From: Candidatus Nanogingivalis gingivitcus
GTDB lineage: Bacteria > Patescibacteriota > Saccharimonadia > Saccharimonadales > Saccharimonadaceae
DNA: 64,000 nt
Assembly: GCF_004151455.1 (NCBI RefSeq)
Contig: NZ_PRLK01000003.1
Span: forward strand, 1-64,000
Direction of reading: 5' to 3'
Position numbers and translations under genes: made by a program. Numbering within the stretch: position 1 is the stretch's first letter; each line of letters opens with the position of its first letter. Below, piece after piece: positions 36,432 through 48,189 of this stretch. The notes under the pieces are model-generated. The model saw only the letters and a program-made list of their open reading frames with translations. It ran no database searches and was not told the DNA's origin.

Positions 36432-37304
36432 ATGTACAGTTCAATTTCTAAAAATAAACGCAATACAGTAATTATTTTTACAGTATTTATAGCAATTATT
36501 TCAGGAATTGGACTGTTTTTTGCGTGGGAATTTAAAGAATTATCTATATTTTGGATAACTTTAGTAGTAACACTAGTTTATGCATTAATTGATTATGTTG
36601 TTGCTACTAAAATGGTAATTAAGATGGCTGGAGCTACTGAAATTTCTAGATCTATGGCTCCAGAACTATACGCTGCTGTGGACACTATAACTGTGACTGC
36701 AGGTTTACCAATGCCTAAAGTTTATATTATTAACGATAATGCTCCTAATGCCTTTGCTGCTGGAACTAAGCCTGAAAACGCAATTATTTGTGTTACTACT
36801 GGGCTATTAGAAATTATGGATAAGGCTGAACTAGAAGGTGTTATTGCCCATGAAGTTGGACATATTAAGAATTATGATATTAGAGTATCTATGGCTGCAG
36901 TAGCTTTAACTGCTGCTATAGGGTTTATAGCTGATATTATTTTACGCATTACATTTTATAGTAGCGACAAAGAAGAACGTAGCCCTGCTATGTTTGTAGG
37001 TGGGCTTGTGGCAGCTATAGTAGCGCCCATATTAGCTCTTATAGTAAGAATGGCGATATCTAGAGAGCGTGAATATTTAGCAGATGCTACGGCTGTGATG
37101 TTAACTAGATATCCAGATGGTTTAATATCTGCTTTAGATAAATTACAAAAATATGGAGCACCGATGCAAAAGCAAAATTCAACTACTGCTAGCCTTTATA
37201 TTAATAATCCACTTAAAAAAAGTGTACTTAATTCTCTTTTCGCAACACACCCACCTATTGAAAAGAGGATTCAGCGATTAAAAGATAATAGTGCGAGGTT
37301 CTAA
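36432..37304 (+). CDS. htpX: Zinc metalloprotease HtpX
   Basis: M48 membrane protease for turnover of misfolded membrane proteins. Two N-terminal membrane helices (about 12-32 and 37-57) precede the catalytic His pair in AHEVGHIKNYD near residue 140; two more helices near 155-175 and 185-210 lead to the third ligand in SREREYLADA near 218. The ATHPPIEKRIQRL element is at the C-terminus. Length 290 is standard. It follows lemA and is followed within 11 bases by a membrane protein gene. Confidence 0.95.
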   Translation: MYSSISKNKRNTVIIFTVFIAIISGIGLFFAWEFKELSIFWITLVVTLVYALIDYVVATKMVIKMAGATEISRSMAPELYAAVDTITVTAGLPMPKVYIINDNAPNAFAAGTKPENAIICVTTGLLEIMDKAELEGVIAHEVGHIKNYDIRVSMAAVALTAAIGFIADIILRITFYSSDKEERSPAMFVGGLVAAIVAPILALIVRMAISREREYLADATAVMLTRYPDGLISALDKLQKYGAPMQKQNSTTASLYINNPLKKSVLNSLFATHPPIEKRIQRLKDNSARF

Positions 37305-37314
37305 TTTTCTTACT

Positions 37315-40411
<3,097 letters not shown>

Positions 40412-40416
40412 AATAA

Positions 40417-40920
40417 TTAGCTATCACAAATTATTTTATATAAGGCTATTCCGGTAGCCACCGATACATTAAAGCTTTCCTTTTGTCCAAACATTGGTAT
40501 TTCTATGCTATAATCACATTCTTTTAATAGATTTTGTGTTATGCCATGAACCTCTTCACCTAGAAGTAAGGCTATTTTTTGATTTGGGTTAGTTTTTAAT
40601 TTTGGCAATATTACAGAATTAGGGGTTTGTTCTAAGGCTATAATATCAAAGCCATCTTTTTTTAATTTATTAATAATTTCAGTAATATCTTGGATGGCTA
40701 AGAATGGAACAATTTTTTCTGCGCCTAAAGAAGTTTTTGCTATCTGTCGAGTGAGTTTATCTGCAATATGAGGCAATCTTTTATCGCCTTGAAAAGTAGG
40801 AAAAGGCGTATATCCTGAACAAAATATTTTTTTTACTCCTAAACCTTCACACGTACGAAAAATAGACCCTATATTATGGGTTGATCGTATATTGTGTGCT
40901 AAGACTACTACTTCTTTCAT
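40417..40920 (-). CDS. SpoU/TrmH family RNA 2'-O-methyltransferase
   Basis: The SPOUT fold is shown by NIRSTHNIGSIFRTCEGLGV near the N-terminus (motif 1, Asn and Arg conserved), LLLGEEVHGI near residue 118 (motif 2) and IPMFGQKESFNVSVATGIALY near 140-160 (motif 3). It methylates ribose 2'-OH in rRNA or tRNA; the target cannot be named. At 167 residues it is a minimal catalytic domain without the L30e-like substrate-binding domain. It is convergent with ligA, five bases apart. TGATAAACT lies seven bases before the ATG. Confidence 0.9.
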   Translation of the reverse strand: MKEVVVLAHNIRSTHNIGSIFRTCEGLGVKKIFCSGYTPFPTFQGDKRLPHIADKLTRQIAKTSLGAEKIVPFLAIQDITEIINKLKKDGFDIIALEQTPNSVILPKLKTNPNQKIALLLGEEVHGITQNLLKECDYSIEIPMFGQKESFNVSVATGIALYKIICDS

Positions 40921-40978
40921 ACCCTATAGTTTATCATAATTAATTGCTGTATTCTAAATTGAATACATAAAGTGATTA

Positions 40979-40987
40979 TGTTAAAAT
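40979..40987 (+). promoter_or_regulatory. pilB-like gene extended -10 promoter
   Basis: TGTTAAAAT ends seven bases before ATG 40995, consistent with a leaderless mRNA. Confidence 0.6.
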
Positions 40988-40994
40988 TAGATTA

Positions 40995-42623
40995 ATGGAT
41001 GAGAATAAGATTCAACAACGTAGACGCGATCAAGAAGAAGCTGCTGCTGAAAAAAGAGCTGAAATTTTAGGATTAAATTATATAGATGCTCGTAGTTTTG
41101 AGGATACTTTCCCGCTTGCTAGGGATGTATTTACTATCGAACAAATGTATGCAGGTTTTTTGGCTCCTTTAGAAGTTGGGGATGAAGATTCTTATAAACC
41201 TTGGAGAGTGTTAATTACTAGTCAAACTCCCAGATCTGTAGTGCAAAAGTTAAGGAAAAAATATGCAGAGTCTGGTAAGGCCTTGGAAATATATCTTATA
41301 TCTGATGTAGCCTGGAAAAAGATTATGTATCGCTACGATCCACCGAAGCAGATTATTTATGATGATATTGAGATTGCCGGAGAAGGGGATAGCGAGACTT
41401 TAAAGCAAGTTTCGCAAACTTTAGCTACTGTTGCCAGCGATCAAGTATTTGATTATCTTATAGATCAGGCAGATCGGTTAGGTGCCAGTGACATCCATAT
41501 TGAAAACCAAAGGCAGGTAATAAGAATCCGTATGCGTGTAGACGGAGCTTTACACCCTGTTGCTGAGCTAGGTAGGGATAGGTACCGTGTTATTATGGGC
41601 GAGCTGTCATCTAGGGCTGGCGTTTCTAGTGCTGCTAAAAGTTCTCAATCTGGACATATCCAGAAAGATATTTATCGTGACGGCTCTTCACACCTATTAA
41701 ATTTACGTGTTGAGACGGTGCCTACTATGTATGGTATGGATGCAGTTCTCCGTTTATTTAACTTTGATGAAAGTATGTTACAACTTGACTTATTAGGTAT
41801 TGCACCAAAAGAGCGAGCAGAGATTGACGAAATTATTTCTCATCCTCGCGGAATGGTTTTAATGGTTGGTCCAACTGGTTCTGGTAAATCTACTACTCTA
41901 TATTCAATGCTTAATGCTTTAAATACTTTAGATAAAAAAATAATTACACTGGAAGACCCTATTGAATACGGAATTGGTGGTATTTCACAAATCCCTATTG
42001 ATACTACTGCTGGTCAATCTTTTGCCGATGGGTTAAGGTCTGTTCTTCGTCTTGACCCTGACGTAGTGATGGTCGGTGAGATCCGTGATAACGACACAGC
42101 TCGTACTGCCATTCAAGCTTCAATTACGGGTCACTTGGTGCTGTCTAGCTTCCACGCTAATTCAACCTCGGCAGCTTTCTCTCGTATGATTGACATGATC
42201 GGAATGAACCCTATATTCTCCAGTGCTATTAGGTTACTTATAGCGCAGCGATTAGTTCGTAAGCTAGATGAAAATAAAAAAGAATATAGGCCAGATGAGG
42301 CGACTAAAGCATGGGTAAGAAGGGTGCTGGATGGAGTTCCTAAAGATAAATTGCCTCAAGATATTACTGGTGATTTTAAATTATGGCGTCCAGTAGTTAC
42401 GGCCGATAGCCCTTTTGGTTACAAGGGTCGTATGGTTGTCATGGAGATGATGGTAGTAAATGATAATATTGCCGCTTTCTTAAGAGGTGAGCGAGGAGCT
42501 ATATCAACAGAAGCTATAGAAAAACAAGCTCGACAAGATGGACTATTAACATTAGTGCAACAGGGTGTTATAGCAGCTTTAAGAGGGGATACTACTTTAG
42601 AGGAAGTAAATAGGGTTATTTAG
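40995..42623 (+). CDS. Type IV pilus/type II secretion ATPase (PilB/GspE family)
   Basis: A hexameric motor ATPase that powers pilus extension or secretion. An N-terminal domain (about 1-130) is followed by the secretion ATPase core: GASDIHIE near 158, Walker A GPTGSGKST near 298, the Asp box ITLEDPIEYGI, Walker B DPDVVMVGEIRD and the His box ITGHLVLSSFHAN. The C-terminal CxxC/CxxC zinc motif of classical PilB/GspE is absent: that region reads RKLDENKKEY and LWRPVVTADSPFGYKGR. Length 542. No pilin or PilC gene lies in the window, so the ATPase may work with genes elsewhere; Saccharibacteria are known to carry type IV pili. Confidence 0.93.
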   Translation: MDENKIQQRRRDQEEAAAEKRAEILGLNYIDARSFEDTFPLARDVFTIEQMYAGFLAPLEVGDEDSYKPWRVLITSQTPRSVVQKLRKKYAESGKALEIYLISDVAWKKIMYRYDPPKQIIYDDIEIAGEGDSETLKQVSQTLATVASDQVFDYLIDQADRLGASDIHIENQRQVIRIRMRVDGALHPVAELGRDRYRVIMGELSSRAGVSSAAKSSQSGHIQKDIYRDGSSHLLNLRVETVPTMYGMDAVLRLFNFDESMLQLDLLGIAPKERAEIDEIISHPRGMVLMVGPTGSGKSTTLYSMLNALNTLDKKIITLEDPIEYGIGGISQIPIDTTAGQSFADGLRSVLRLDPDVVMVGEIRDNDTARTAIQASITGHLVLSSFHANSTSAAFSRMIDMIGMNPIFSSAIRLLIAQRLVRKLDENKKEYRPDEATKAWVRRVLDGVPKDKLPQDITGDFKLWRPVVTADSPFGYKGRMVVMEMMVVNDNIAAFLRGERGAISTEAIEKQARQDGLLTLVQQGVIAALRGDTTLEEVNRVI

Positions 42624-42695
42624 TCTTCACAATAAGTAAAAAGTATGATATAATAACACTTGATTGTTTATAATAAATTTAAAAGTGAGTAAAAT

Positions 42696-43124
42696 ATGAG
42701 TTTTGAGCTAATCAAAAAAGTAAATGACACACAGAAGAAAGACGCTGTTTTAGATGTAAAAAGCGGAGATACTGTACGTGTTCACCAAAAAATTAAAGAA
42801 GGTAATAAAGAGCGTATACAGATTTTTGAAGGTGTTGTTATTAGAACTGACCGTAAAAAATCACATACAGCTAGAATTACTGTAAGAAAGATTGCTAGTG
42901 GTGTAGGTGTAGAGAAATCATTCTTACTACATAGCCCATTAGTAGAAAAAATTGAAATAGTAAGACGAGCTAAAGTACGTCGCAACTATCTATCATTCTT
43001 AAGAAATAGAAGTGGTAAAAGCGCTCGTCTAAAACCAGTAGCTTTCGATCGTGAAGCTGTTAACACTTTAGCTAAAAAAGTTGTTTCAGAAGAAACAAAA
43101 GAAGAAGTAAAAGAAGAGGCTTAA
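42696..43124 (+). CDS. rplS: Ribosomal protein L19
   Basis: L19 sits at the 30S-50S interface. Core signatures: GDTVRVHQKIKEGNKERIQIFEGVVI, FLLHSPLVEKIEIVRRAKVRR and the C-terminal LSFLRNRSGKSARL. At 142 residues it is longer than the usual 115-120 by an acidic/basic C-terminal tail (ETKEEVKEEA). Promoter-like TATGATATAATA lies about 40 bases upstream; no strong ribosome binding site. A terminator follows, so it is a single-gene unit. Confidence 0.96.
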   Translation: MSFELIKKVNDTQKKDAVLDVKSGDTVRVHQKIKEGNKERIQIFEGVVIRTDRKKSHTARITVRKIASGVGVEKSFLLHSPLVEKIEIVRRAKVRRNYLSFLRNRSGKSARLKPVAFDREAVNTLAKKVVSEETKEEVKEEA

Positions 43125-43130
43125 GTCCTA

Positions 43131-43158
43131 AAAAACCACCATTTGACGGTGGTTTTTT
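43131..43158 (+). terminator. rplS terminator
   Basis: AAAAACCACC and GGTGGTTTTTT form the stem, ending in a T run. Confidence 0.85.
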
Positions 43159-43188
43159 AGTGTAAAATTTTATGTTAATATAAAATAT

Positions 43189-44133
43189 ATGTCTTATATT
43201 CTAGGAATTGATGAAGTTGGTAGGGGCGCATGGGCTGGCCCATTGGTTGTGGGTGCTTGTTTATTGAATGGTGCTATTATTGAGGGGCTTACTGACTCAA
43301 AGAAGTTAACAAAAAAGAAGAGAAAAGAGTTAGCCGAAAAAATTAAAGAAAGTAATGCTGTATTTGGTCTTGGCTGGGTTGATAATAAAGAATTGGATAG
43401 AGTGGGACTCAGCGAGTCTTTACGATTAGCTACTAAGAGAGCTGTGGGAGAAGTCCAAAAGAAATGTATAGACAAAAATATAGAAATTAAAGAGATAATT
43501 ATTGATGGAAATGTTAATTTTTTAGCCGGTACTGATTTAGAGAATATAACATCAACACTTAAGAAAGCTGATTTATTAATAAAGAGTGTTTCTGCTGCTT
43601 CAATACTGGCAAAAGTAGCTAGAGATGAATATATGGAGAGTATTAGTAATAGTGAATATTCTTTTGTTGATCATGTTGGGTATGGTACTAAAAAACACCT
43701 TCAGTTAATAGAAGAAAAAGGGGTTAGCGAATATCATAGGTTAAGTTTTAAGCCTGTAGCTAAAATAAAAACTATATCTACTAGCAGTAGTAAATATATA
43801 GGAGATATAGCTGAAAATAAAGTAGCTAACTACCTTAAGAATATTAAGAGGCATAAAATTATAGCACGTAATTTTAAAACAAGGGAATGTGAAATTGATA
43901 TAGTATCTATTTATAAGAAGAATATTTATTTTACAGAAGTTAAATATCGTAAAAATCAGCTATATGGAGGTGGAATTTCATCGCTAACAAAAAAGAAAAT
44001 AGATCAGGTTAAATACTCTGCAACCATATTCTTAAATAGTCATAAAGAATATTTAGATTATGATATAAATTTTATAGGGGCAGTAGTTGAAGGTTCAGAT
44101 TTTGAAATTAAACAAATTTTAGATATTAATTAG
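43189..44133 (+). CDS. rnhB: RNase HII fused to a YraN-type (UPF0102) nuclease-like domain
   Basis: Residues 1-190 are RNase HII, which removes RNA embedded in DNA: GIDEVGRGAWAGP (Asp/Glu of the active site), IIIDGN near 105, and SVSAASILAKVARDEYM near 130. Residues about 205-314 match the YraN/UPF0102 fold, a PD-(D/E)XK endonuclease-like family: YIGDIAENKVANYL, then CEIDIVSIYKKNIYFTEVKYRK with the expected Glu, Asp, Glu and Lys. rnhB and yraN are often neighbours in other bacteria, but here they form one 314-residue frame. A TATAAAAT box lies directly upstream, again with almost no leader. Confidence 0.9.
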   Translation: MSYILGIDEVGRGAWAGPLVVGACLLNGAIIEGLTDSKKLTKKKRKELAEKIKESNAVFGLGWVDNKELDRVGLSESLRLATKRAVGEVQKKCIDKNIEIKEIIIDGNVNFLAGTDLENITSTLKKADLLIKSVSAASILAKVARDEYMESISNSEYSFVDHVGYGTKKHLQLIEEKGVSEYHRLSFKPVAKIKTISTSSSKYIGDIAENKVANYLKNIKRHKIIARNFKTRECEIDIVSIYKKNIYFTEVKYRKNQLYGGGISSLTKKKIDQVKYSATIFLNSHKEYLDYDINFIGAVVEGSDFEIKQILDIN

Positions 44134-44804
44134 TTCTCGCAGGTGCTCAGTACCCTATTCATAGCTTCTTTTTCTGCTGCAGTAACCCATAAGGCGTATT
44201 TATATTTCACTTTAACTTGCCTTGATATATATTGACACTGAAATTTCTTATTTGGTGGAAGCCACTGAGAAGCATCACTATCACCCTTTTGCTTATTTTT
44301 AGCCCCATCTACAGCAAGTAGGTTTAATGGATCATTAGCTAGCTCTATTCTTTTTTCTAGTGATATTTTTTGAGCACCTTTTTGCCATGCATCAGATAAG
44401 GCTACTACGTGGTCTATTTGCACTGAGGAAGCGTCTTTATTTTTATCAAAATATTTCTCTTCATTAGTATATGGGTCTAATAATTTTCCAGTAATTATTT
44501 TGCAAGCTTTATCTTCTGTAGTATCTTTTAAGTCTCTTTTTAAGATTCTATTTCTTGTATTACATCCATTTTCATCTATTTGCCAGCCTTTGCCGAAATT
44601 CTCTCGCTTATAGTTAATCTTTGGGTCTTTATCCTTAACTTCTAGTTTATTTAATTCCTGAAATATTTCATTGTTAGTCGAGCTAATATTTCTAGTAGAT
44701 ATCCACATTTTTTCATGAGAAAAAATATAGGTGCAGGATAGTATAGCTAAAAAGATATAAAATACTATTTTCCGGTTAGTAAAATAATTTTGCTTTTTGC
44801 TCAT
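44130..44804 (-). CDS. Secreted or membrane-tethered HNH endonuclease (DUF1524/GmrSD-like)
   Basis: Residues about 12-30 form a signal or anchor helix. The catalytic domain has VQIDHVVALSDAWQKGA near residue 125, where the DH pair is the HNH core, then ANDPLNLLAVDGAKNKQKGDSDASQWLPP, the family's Asn-containing element, with paired Cys residues at the end (FQCQY and STCEN) that suit an extracellular disulfide. Such nucleases degrade extracellular DNA, which could feed nucleotides to a cell lacking their synthesis. It diverges from the HExxH protein gene 25 bases away and overlaps the rnhB stop by four bases. Confidence 0.85.
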   Translation of the reverse strand: MSKKQNYFTNRKIVFYIFLAILSCTYIFSHEKMWISTRNISSTNNEIFQELNKLEVKDKDPKINYKRENFGKGWQIDENGCNTRNRILKRDLKDTTEDKACKIITGKLLDPYTNEEKYFDKNKDASSVQIDHVVALSDAWQKGAQKISLEKRIELANDPLNLLAVDGAKNKQKGDSDASQWLPPNKKFQCQYISRQVKVKYKYALWVTAAEKEAMNRVLSTCEN

Positions 44805-44828
44805 GATTAAAATATAATAATAGTATAT

Positions 44829-45860
44829 ATGTTTTTAGTAACTAAAAAAAGTTCTTCTAGTGAAAAAGATGGTTTAAATAAGTCTTTTCAGAAAATAATA
44901 ATGATTATATCTTTATCTGCAGGTATTGTTGCTGGTGTTTTTATTTTTAATAGTAATTATCAACAAATAGTAGATACTTTTAAGGCTAATTTTTATGAGC
45001 CTAGTAGTGAAATAAAAGAATTAGTTTCTAGTATAGAATTTAAAGATGACGCAAAAAAAGTATTTTTTGCTTCTAACCCACAAATAGAGAATAAAGATTC
45101 TTTTGCCAGTAAATGTATTAATAGGGCAGAAAAAACAGCAGTTTTAGGCTGTTATAAGGATAGTGAAATACATGTTTTAGATGTTAAAGACCCTCAATTA
45201 AACGGTATAAAAGAAGTTACGGCAGCGCATGAATTTCTGCATGCCATTTGGGCTAGAATGGACGATAATACTAGAAAAGATCTAGGCAAAAAATTAACTG
45301 AGGAGTACGAACGCATAAAAACTCCTAAATTTGAAGAATTAATGAAAAATTATAAAGAGACTGAGCCTGAGGAGATAGAGAATGAATTACACTCCTTGAT
45401 AGGCACGCAAGAAGTAGAAATATCTGCAGATTTAGAAAAGCATTATGCCAAATTTTTCAATAATCGTAAAAAAATTGCTAATTTCTACAAGCAATATAAT
45501 AGTAAGTTTACTAAACTTGAAAATGAAATTGAGAATCTGAATAATCAATTACCAAACCTAAAGAAAGAAATAGATGACAAAACAGCTCAATACAATAGTC
45601 AGCTAGAACAATTAGATAAAGATATACTTAATTTTAACCAAAGAGCTAATAATGGCAGTTTCAACAGTCAGCAACAGTTTGATAGAGAACGACATCAGCT
45701 AGCACTACGAAAGAATAAAATAGATTCTTATAATAAAGAAATAAATGAAAGTATAGATAGATTTAATGTAATGAGGCAAAGATTATTAGATATATCTATT
45801 CAAAATGAAAAACTATACGATAGTATAACTACTAACCTTAAAACATCTAATAAAATATAA
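44829..45860 (+). CDS. Membrane-anchored protein with HExxH motif and coiled coil
   Basis: After one membrane helix at about residues 22-44, an extracellular domain has AAHEFLHAIWARM near residue 137: HEFLH fits HExxH, and a downstream Glu in EVEISADLEKHYA could complete a gluzincin-type zinc site. Two cysteines (CINRAE, LGCYKD) precede it. Residues about 225-335 form a long coiled coil rich in Asn, Gln and Lys. It is probably a metallopeptidase, but no named family is recognised. TATAAT lies ten bases before the ATG; the promoter region is shared with the divergent nuclease gene. Confidence 0.7.
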   Translation: MFLVTKKSSSSEKDGLNKSFQKIIMIISLSAGIVAGVFIFNSNYQQIVDTFKANFYEPSSEIKELVSSIEFKDDAKKVFFASNPQIENKDSFASKCINRAEKTAVLGCYKDSEIHVLDVKDPQLNGIKEVTAAHEFLHAIWARMDDNTRKDLGKKLTEEYERIKTPKFEELMKNYKETEPEEIENELHSLIGTQEVEISADLEKHYAKFFNNRKKIANFYKQYNSKFTKLENEIENLNNQLPNLKKEIDDKTAQYNSQLEQLDKDILNFNQRANNGSFNSQQQFDRERHQLALRKNKIDSYNKEINESIDRFNVMRQRLLDISIQNEKLYDSITTNLKTSNKI

Positions 45861-45872
45861 AAAATGATTTTG

Positions 45873-45881
45873 TGTTAAAAT
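45873..45881 (+). promoter_or_regulatory. radA extended -10 promoter
   Basis: TGTTAAAAT ends seven bases before the GTG start at 45889. Confidence 0.6.
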
Positions 45882-45888
45882 AGTATTT

Positions 45889-47244
45889 GTGGCTAAGGTT
45901 AAAACTAAATTTATATGTCAAAACTGCAATACCTCATATCCTAAATGGGTAGGGAAGTGTGAAAATTGTGGCAGTTGGAATACTCTTGTCGAAGAGATCA
46001 TTGAAGACAATAAAGGTAAAAATGCTATAGCTAAAAGCGAGGGGATGGGTAAAAGAATCATCTCCTATGGACTAGATGAAGTTATTTTAGGCGATAGCCA
46101 AGAACGAATTTCTACAGGTTTTGGCGAATTAGATTTAGTTTTAGGTGGAGGTATATTACCTGCAGGAGTTATTCTGATAGCTGGACAACCAGGAATAGGT
46201 AAATCTACCTTACTAATGCAAATATGCGGTTTTGCTTGTAAGAACCATAAAATATTATATATATCTGGTGAAGAGTCGGCTAGTCAAGTAGCGTTAAGAT
46301 CTAAAAGGTTAGGTGTTTATAATACTGGATTGAAATTTGCAAGCTCAACATCTGCAGATGATATTGCTGAAACTATTAATACTGATAACTTTGATCTTGT
46401 TATTATAGATTCAATTCAAACTTTGGCTATGAAAGAAGTATCTAGTGCTTCAGGTACTGTATCGCAAATTACTAATTCTTCAAATCTTATTATGAACGCC
46501 GCTAAGAAAAATAATACAGCTGTTATTTTAGTTGGCCATATTACTAAAGAGGGATCTATTGCTGGTCCTAAAACACTAGAACACATGGTAGATGTAGTCC
46601 TTAACTTTGAGGGCGATAGATATGGAGGTTTTAAGGTAGTAAGAGCTGTTAAAAATAGGTATGGTTCAACCTCGGAAGCTGCTATTTTTGAAATGGATAA
46701 TAATGGACTTAAAATTGTAAAAAATCCATCTCAAGCCCTACTTGCTGAAAGACAGAATACAGATGGGTCAATTATTATGGCTACGCTAGAGGGCGGTCGA
46801 CCATTATTAGTAGAAGTGCAAGCTTTAGTAACTAAAAGTAGCTTTGGCTACCCTAAACGGACGGTAAGTGGTTTTGATTTAAATAGGTTAAATTTACTTG
46901 TTGCTGTATTAAATCAACGCACTAAATTAGATCTTAGCGATAAAGATATTTTTGTTAACGTGGTAGGAGGATTAAAATTAAATGACCATGCCTCCGATTT
47001 AGCTATTTGTATGGCTATAGCCTCTGCTGCTGCTGGTAGAAAACTAGATGACGGTGTTGTAGTTTTTGGCGAAGTTGGTTTAAGTGGGGAAATACGTATA
47101 GCTAAACAAACAGACAAAAGAGTGCAAGAAGCTAAAAAGTTAGGGTTTACTAAAGCAATAGCACCAGCCCATAAAGATAGTAAAGACCAGTTTATTAAGC
47201 CAGTAAAAGACTTAAGAGAAGCTTTAATTAAATACTTACAATAA
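45889..47244 (+). CDS. radA: DNA repair protein RadA/Sms
   Basis: RadA is a RecA-like helicase that extends recombination intermediates, also in natural transformation. An N-terminal Cys4 zinc finger (CQNCNTSYPKWVGKCENC) is intact, followed by Walker A GQPGIGKST near 103, the KNRYGS motif near 255 and a C-terminal Lon-protease-like domain (about 290-450). Length 451 is standard. The start is GTG, supported by the adjoining -10 box. With dprA it suggests that imported DNA can be recombined. The PIN-TRAM gene follows after 16 bases. Confidence 0.96.
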   Translation: MAKVKTKFICQNCNTSYPKWVGKCENCGSWNTLVEEIIEDNKGKNAIAKSEGMGKRIISYGLDEVILGDSQERISTGFGELDLVLGGGILPAGVILIAGQPGIGKSTLLMQICGFACKNHKILYISGEESASQVALRSKRLGVYNTGLKFASSTSADDIAETINTDNFDLVIIDSIQTLAMKEVSSASGTVSQITNSSNLIMNAAKKNNTAVILVGHITKEGSIAGPKTLEHMVDVVLNFEGDRYGGFKVVRAVKNRYGSTSEAAIFEMDNNGLKIVKNPSQALLAERQNTDGSIIMATLEGGRPLLVEVQALVTKSSFGYPKRTVSGFDLNRLNLLVAVLNQRTKLDLSDKDIFVNVVGGLKLNDHASDLAICMAIASAAAGRKLDDGVVVFGEVGLSGEIRIAKQTDKRVQEAKKLGFTKAIAPAHKDSKDQFIKPVKDLREALIKYLQ

Positions 47245-47260
47245 CAATTAAAAGAAAGGA

Positions 47261-48130
47261 TTGTTCATGATGGTAGAAATATTTAATATTATTCTATCTA
47301 TTATTATACTTTTTTTATGTATTACAAATAGACAAAAAACAAAAAAATCAGTGGAGATAAAAAATAATAAAATAGTTCTAATTGATACATCAATATTAAT
47401 AGATGGCCGTTTTTTAGCTGTAGCTAAAACAGGTTTTATTAATTATTCTATAAGAATACCAAGAAGCGTAATAGGTGAATTGCAGTTACTAGCTGATGGG
47501 GGAGATGATGAGAAACGTACTAGAGCTAGATATGGGCTAGATATAGCCTACAGCTTGCAAGACCTAGAAAATTTAGACGTTAAATTATTGCAAGATTCTA
47601 CTACTGCTAGTGAGGGTGTTGATAATAGATTGTTGCAACTAGCAAAAGAATATAATGGTACGATCATGACAGCTGACTATAACTTAAATAAAGTAGCTAA
47701 AGTTGAGGGCGTAGAAGTATTAAATATTAATGAACTAGTACAATCTGTTAGAGGAAGCTACTTACCTGGAGAAAAGCTAATGATAGAAATTATAGGTAAT
47801 GGTAGTGAGAAAAAACAGGGTGTAGGACATTTACCGGATGGAACTATGGTGGTTGTAGAAAATGGAGAAAGTTTGATAGGATCTACTGTAGAGGTTGAAT
47901 TTATTAGAACTTTGCAAACGGCTGCTGGTAAAATGATGTTTGCTAAGCTATCTGGCAAAAAAGAAAAAAGGATAGAAAAAAATAAAGTTAGTGGAAGAAA
48001 ATTGCCTACTAAAATAGTTAAAAAAGATACTAAAAAGCCTATAAGTAGGAAAGCTGTAAAAAATACTAAAAAGAAAAAGAGCAAAAAGACGGCTGAAGAT
48101 TCAATAATAGAATTAGCAAATAAGGACTAA
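47261..48130 (+). CDS. PIN-TRAM domain membrane-anchored nuclease-like protein
   Basis: One membrane helix at about residues 3-22 precedes a PIN ribonuclease domain (about 35-165) with acidic residues in LIDTSILIDGR, IGELQLLADG, EGVDNRLLQL and TADYNL. A TRAM RNA-binding domain (about 170-240) and a very basic tail (KKXKK-type clusters) follow. It corresponds to the YacL family, but classical YacL has four N-terminal helices and this has one. Ribonuclease activity is expected but unproven. AAAGGA is the ribosome binding site. Length 289. It may share the radA transcript. Confidence 0.85.
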   Translation: MFMMVEIFNIILSIIILFLCITNRQKTKKSVEIKNNKIVLIDTSILIDGRFLAVAKTGFINYSIRIPRSVIGELQLLADGGDDEKRTRARYGLDIAYSLQDLENLDVKLLQDSTTASEGVDNRLLQLAKEYNGTIMTADYNLNKVAKVEGVEVLNINELVQSVRGSYLPGEKLMIEIIGNGSEKKQGVGHLPDGTMVVVENGESLIGSTVEVEFIRTLQTAAGKMMFAKLSGKKEKRIEKNKVSGRKLPTKIVKKDTKKPISRKAVKNTKKKKSKKTAEDSIIELANKD

Positions 48131-48189
48131 TAATCTTGATCTAACTACTTAAAATTGATAAAATTTAAAAAAAGAAAGGAAATAATAAA

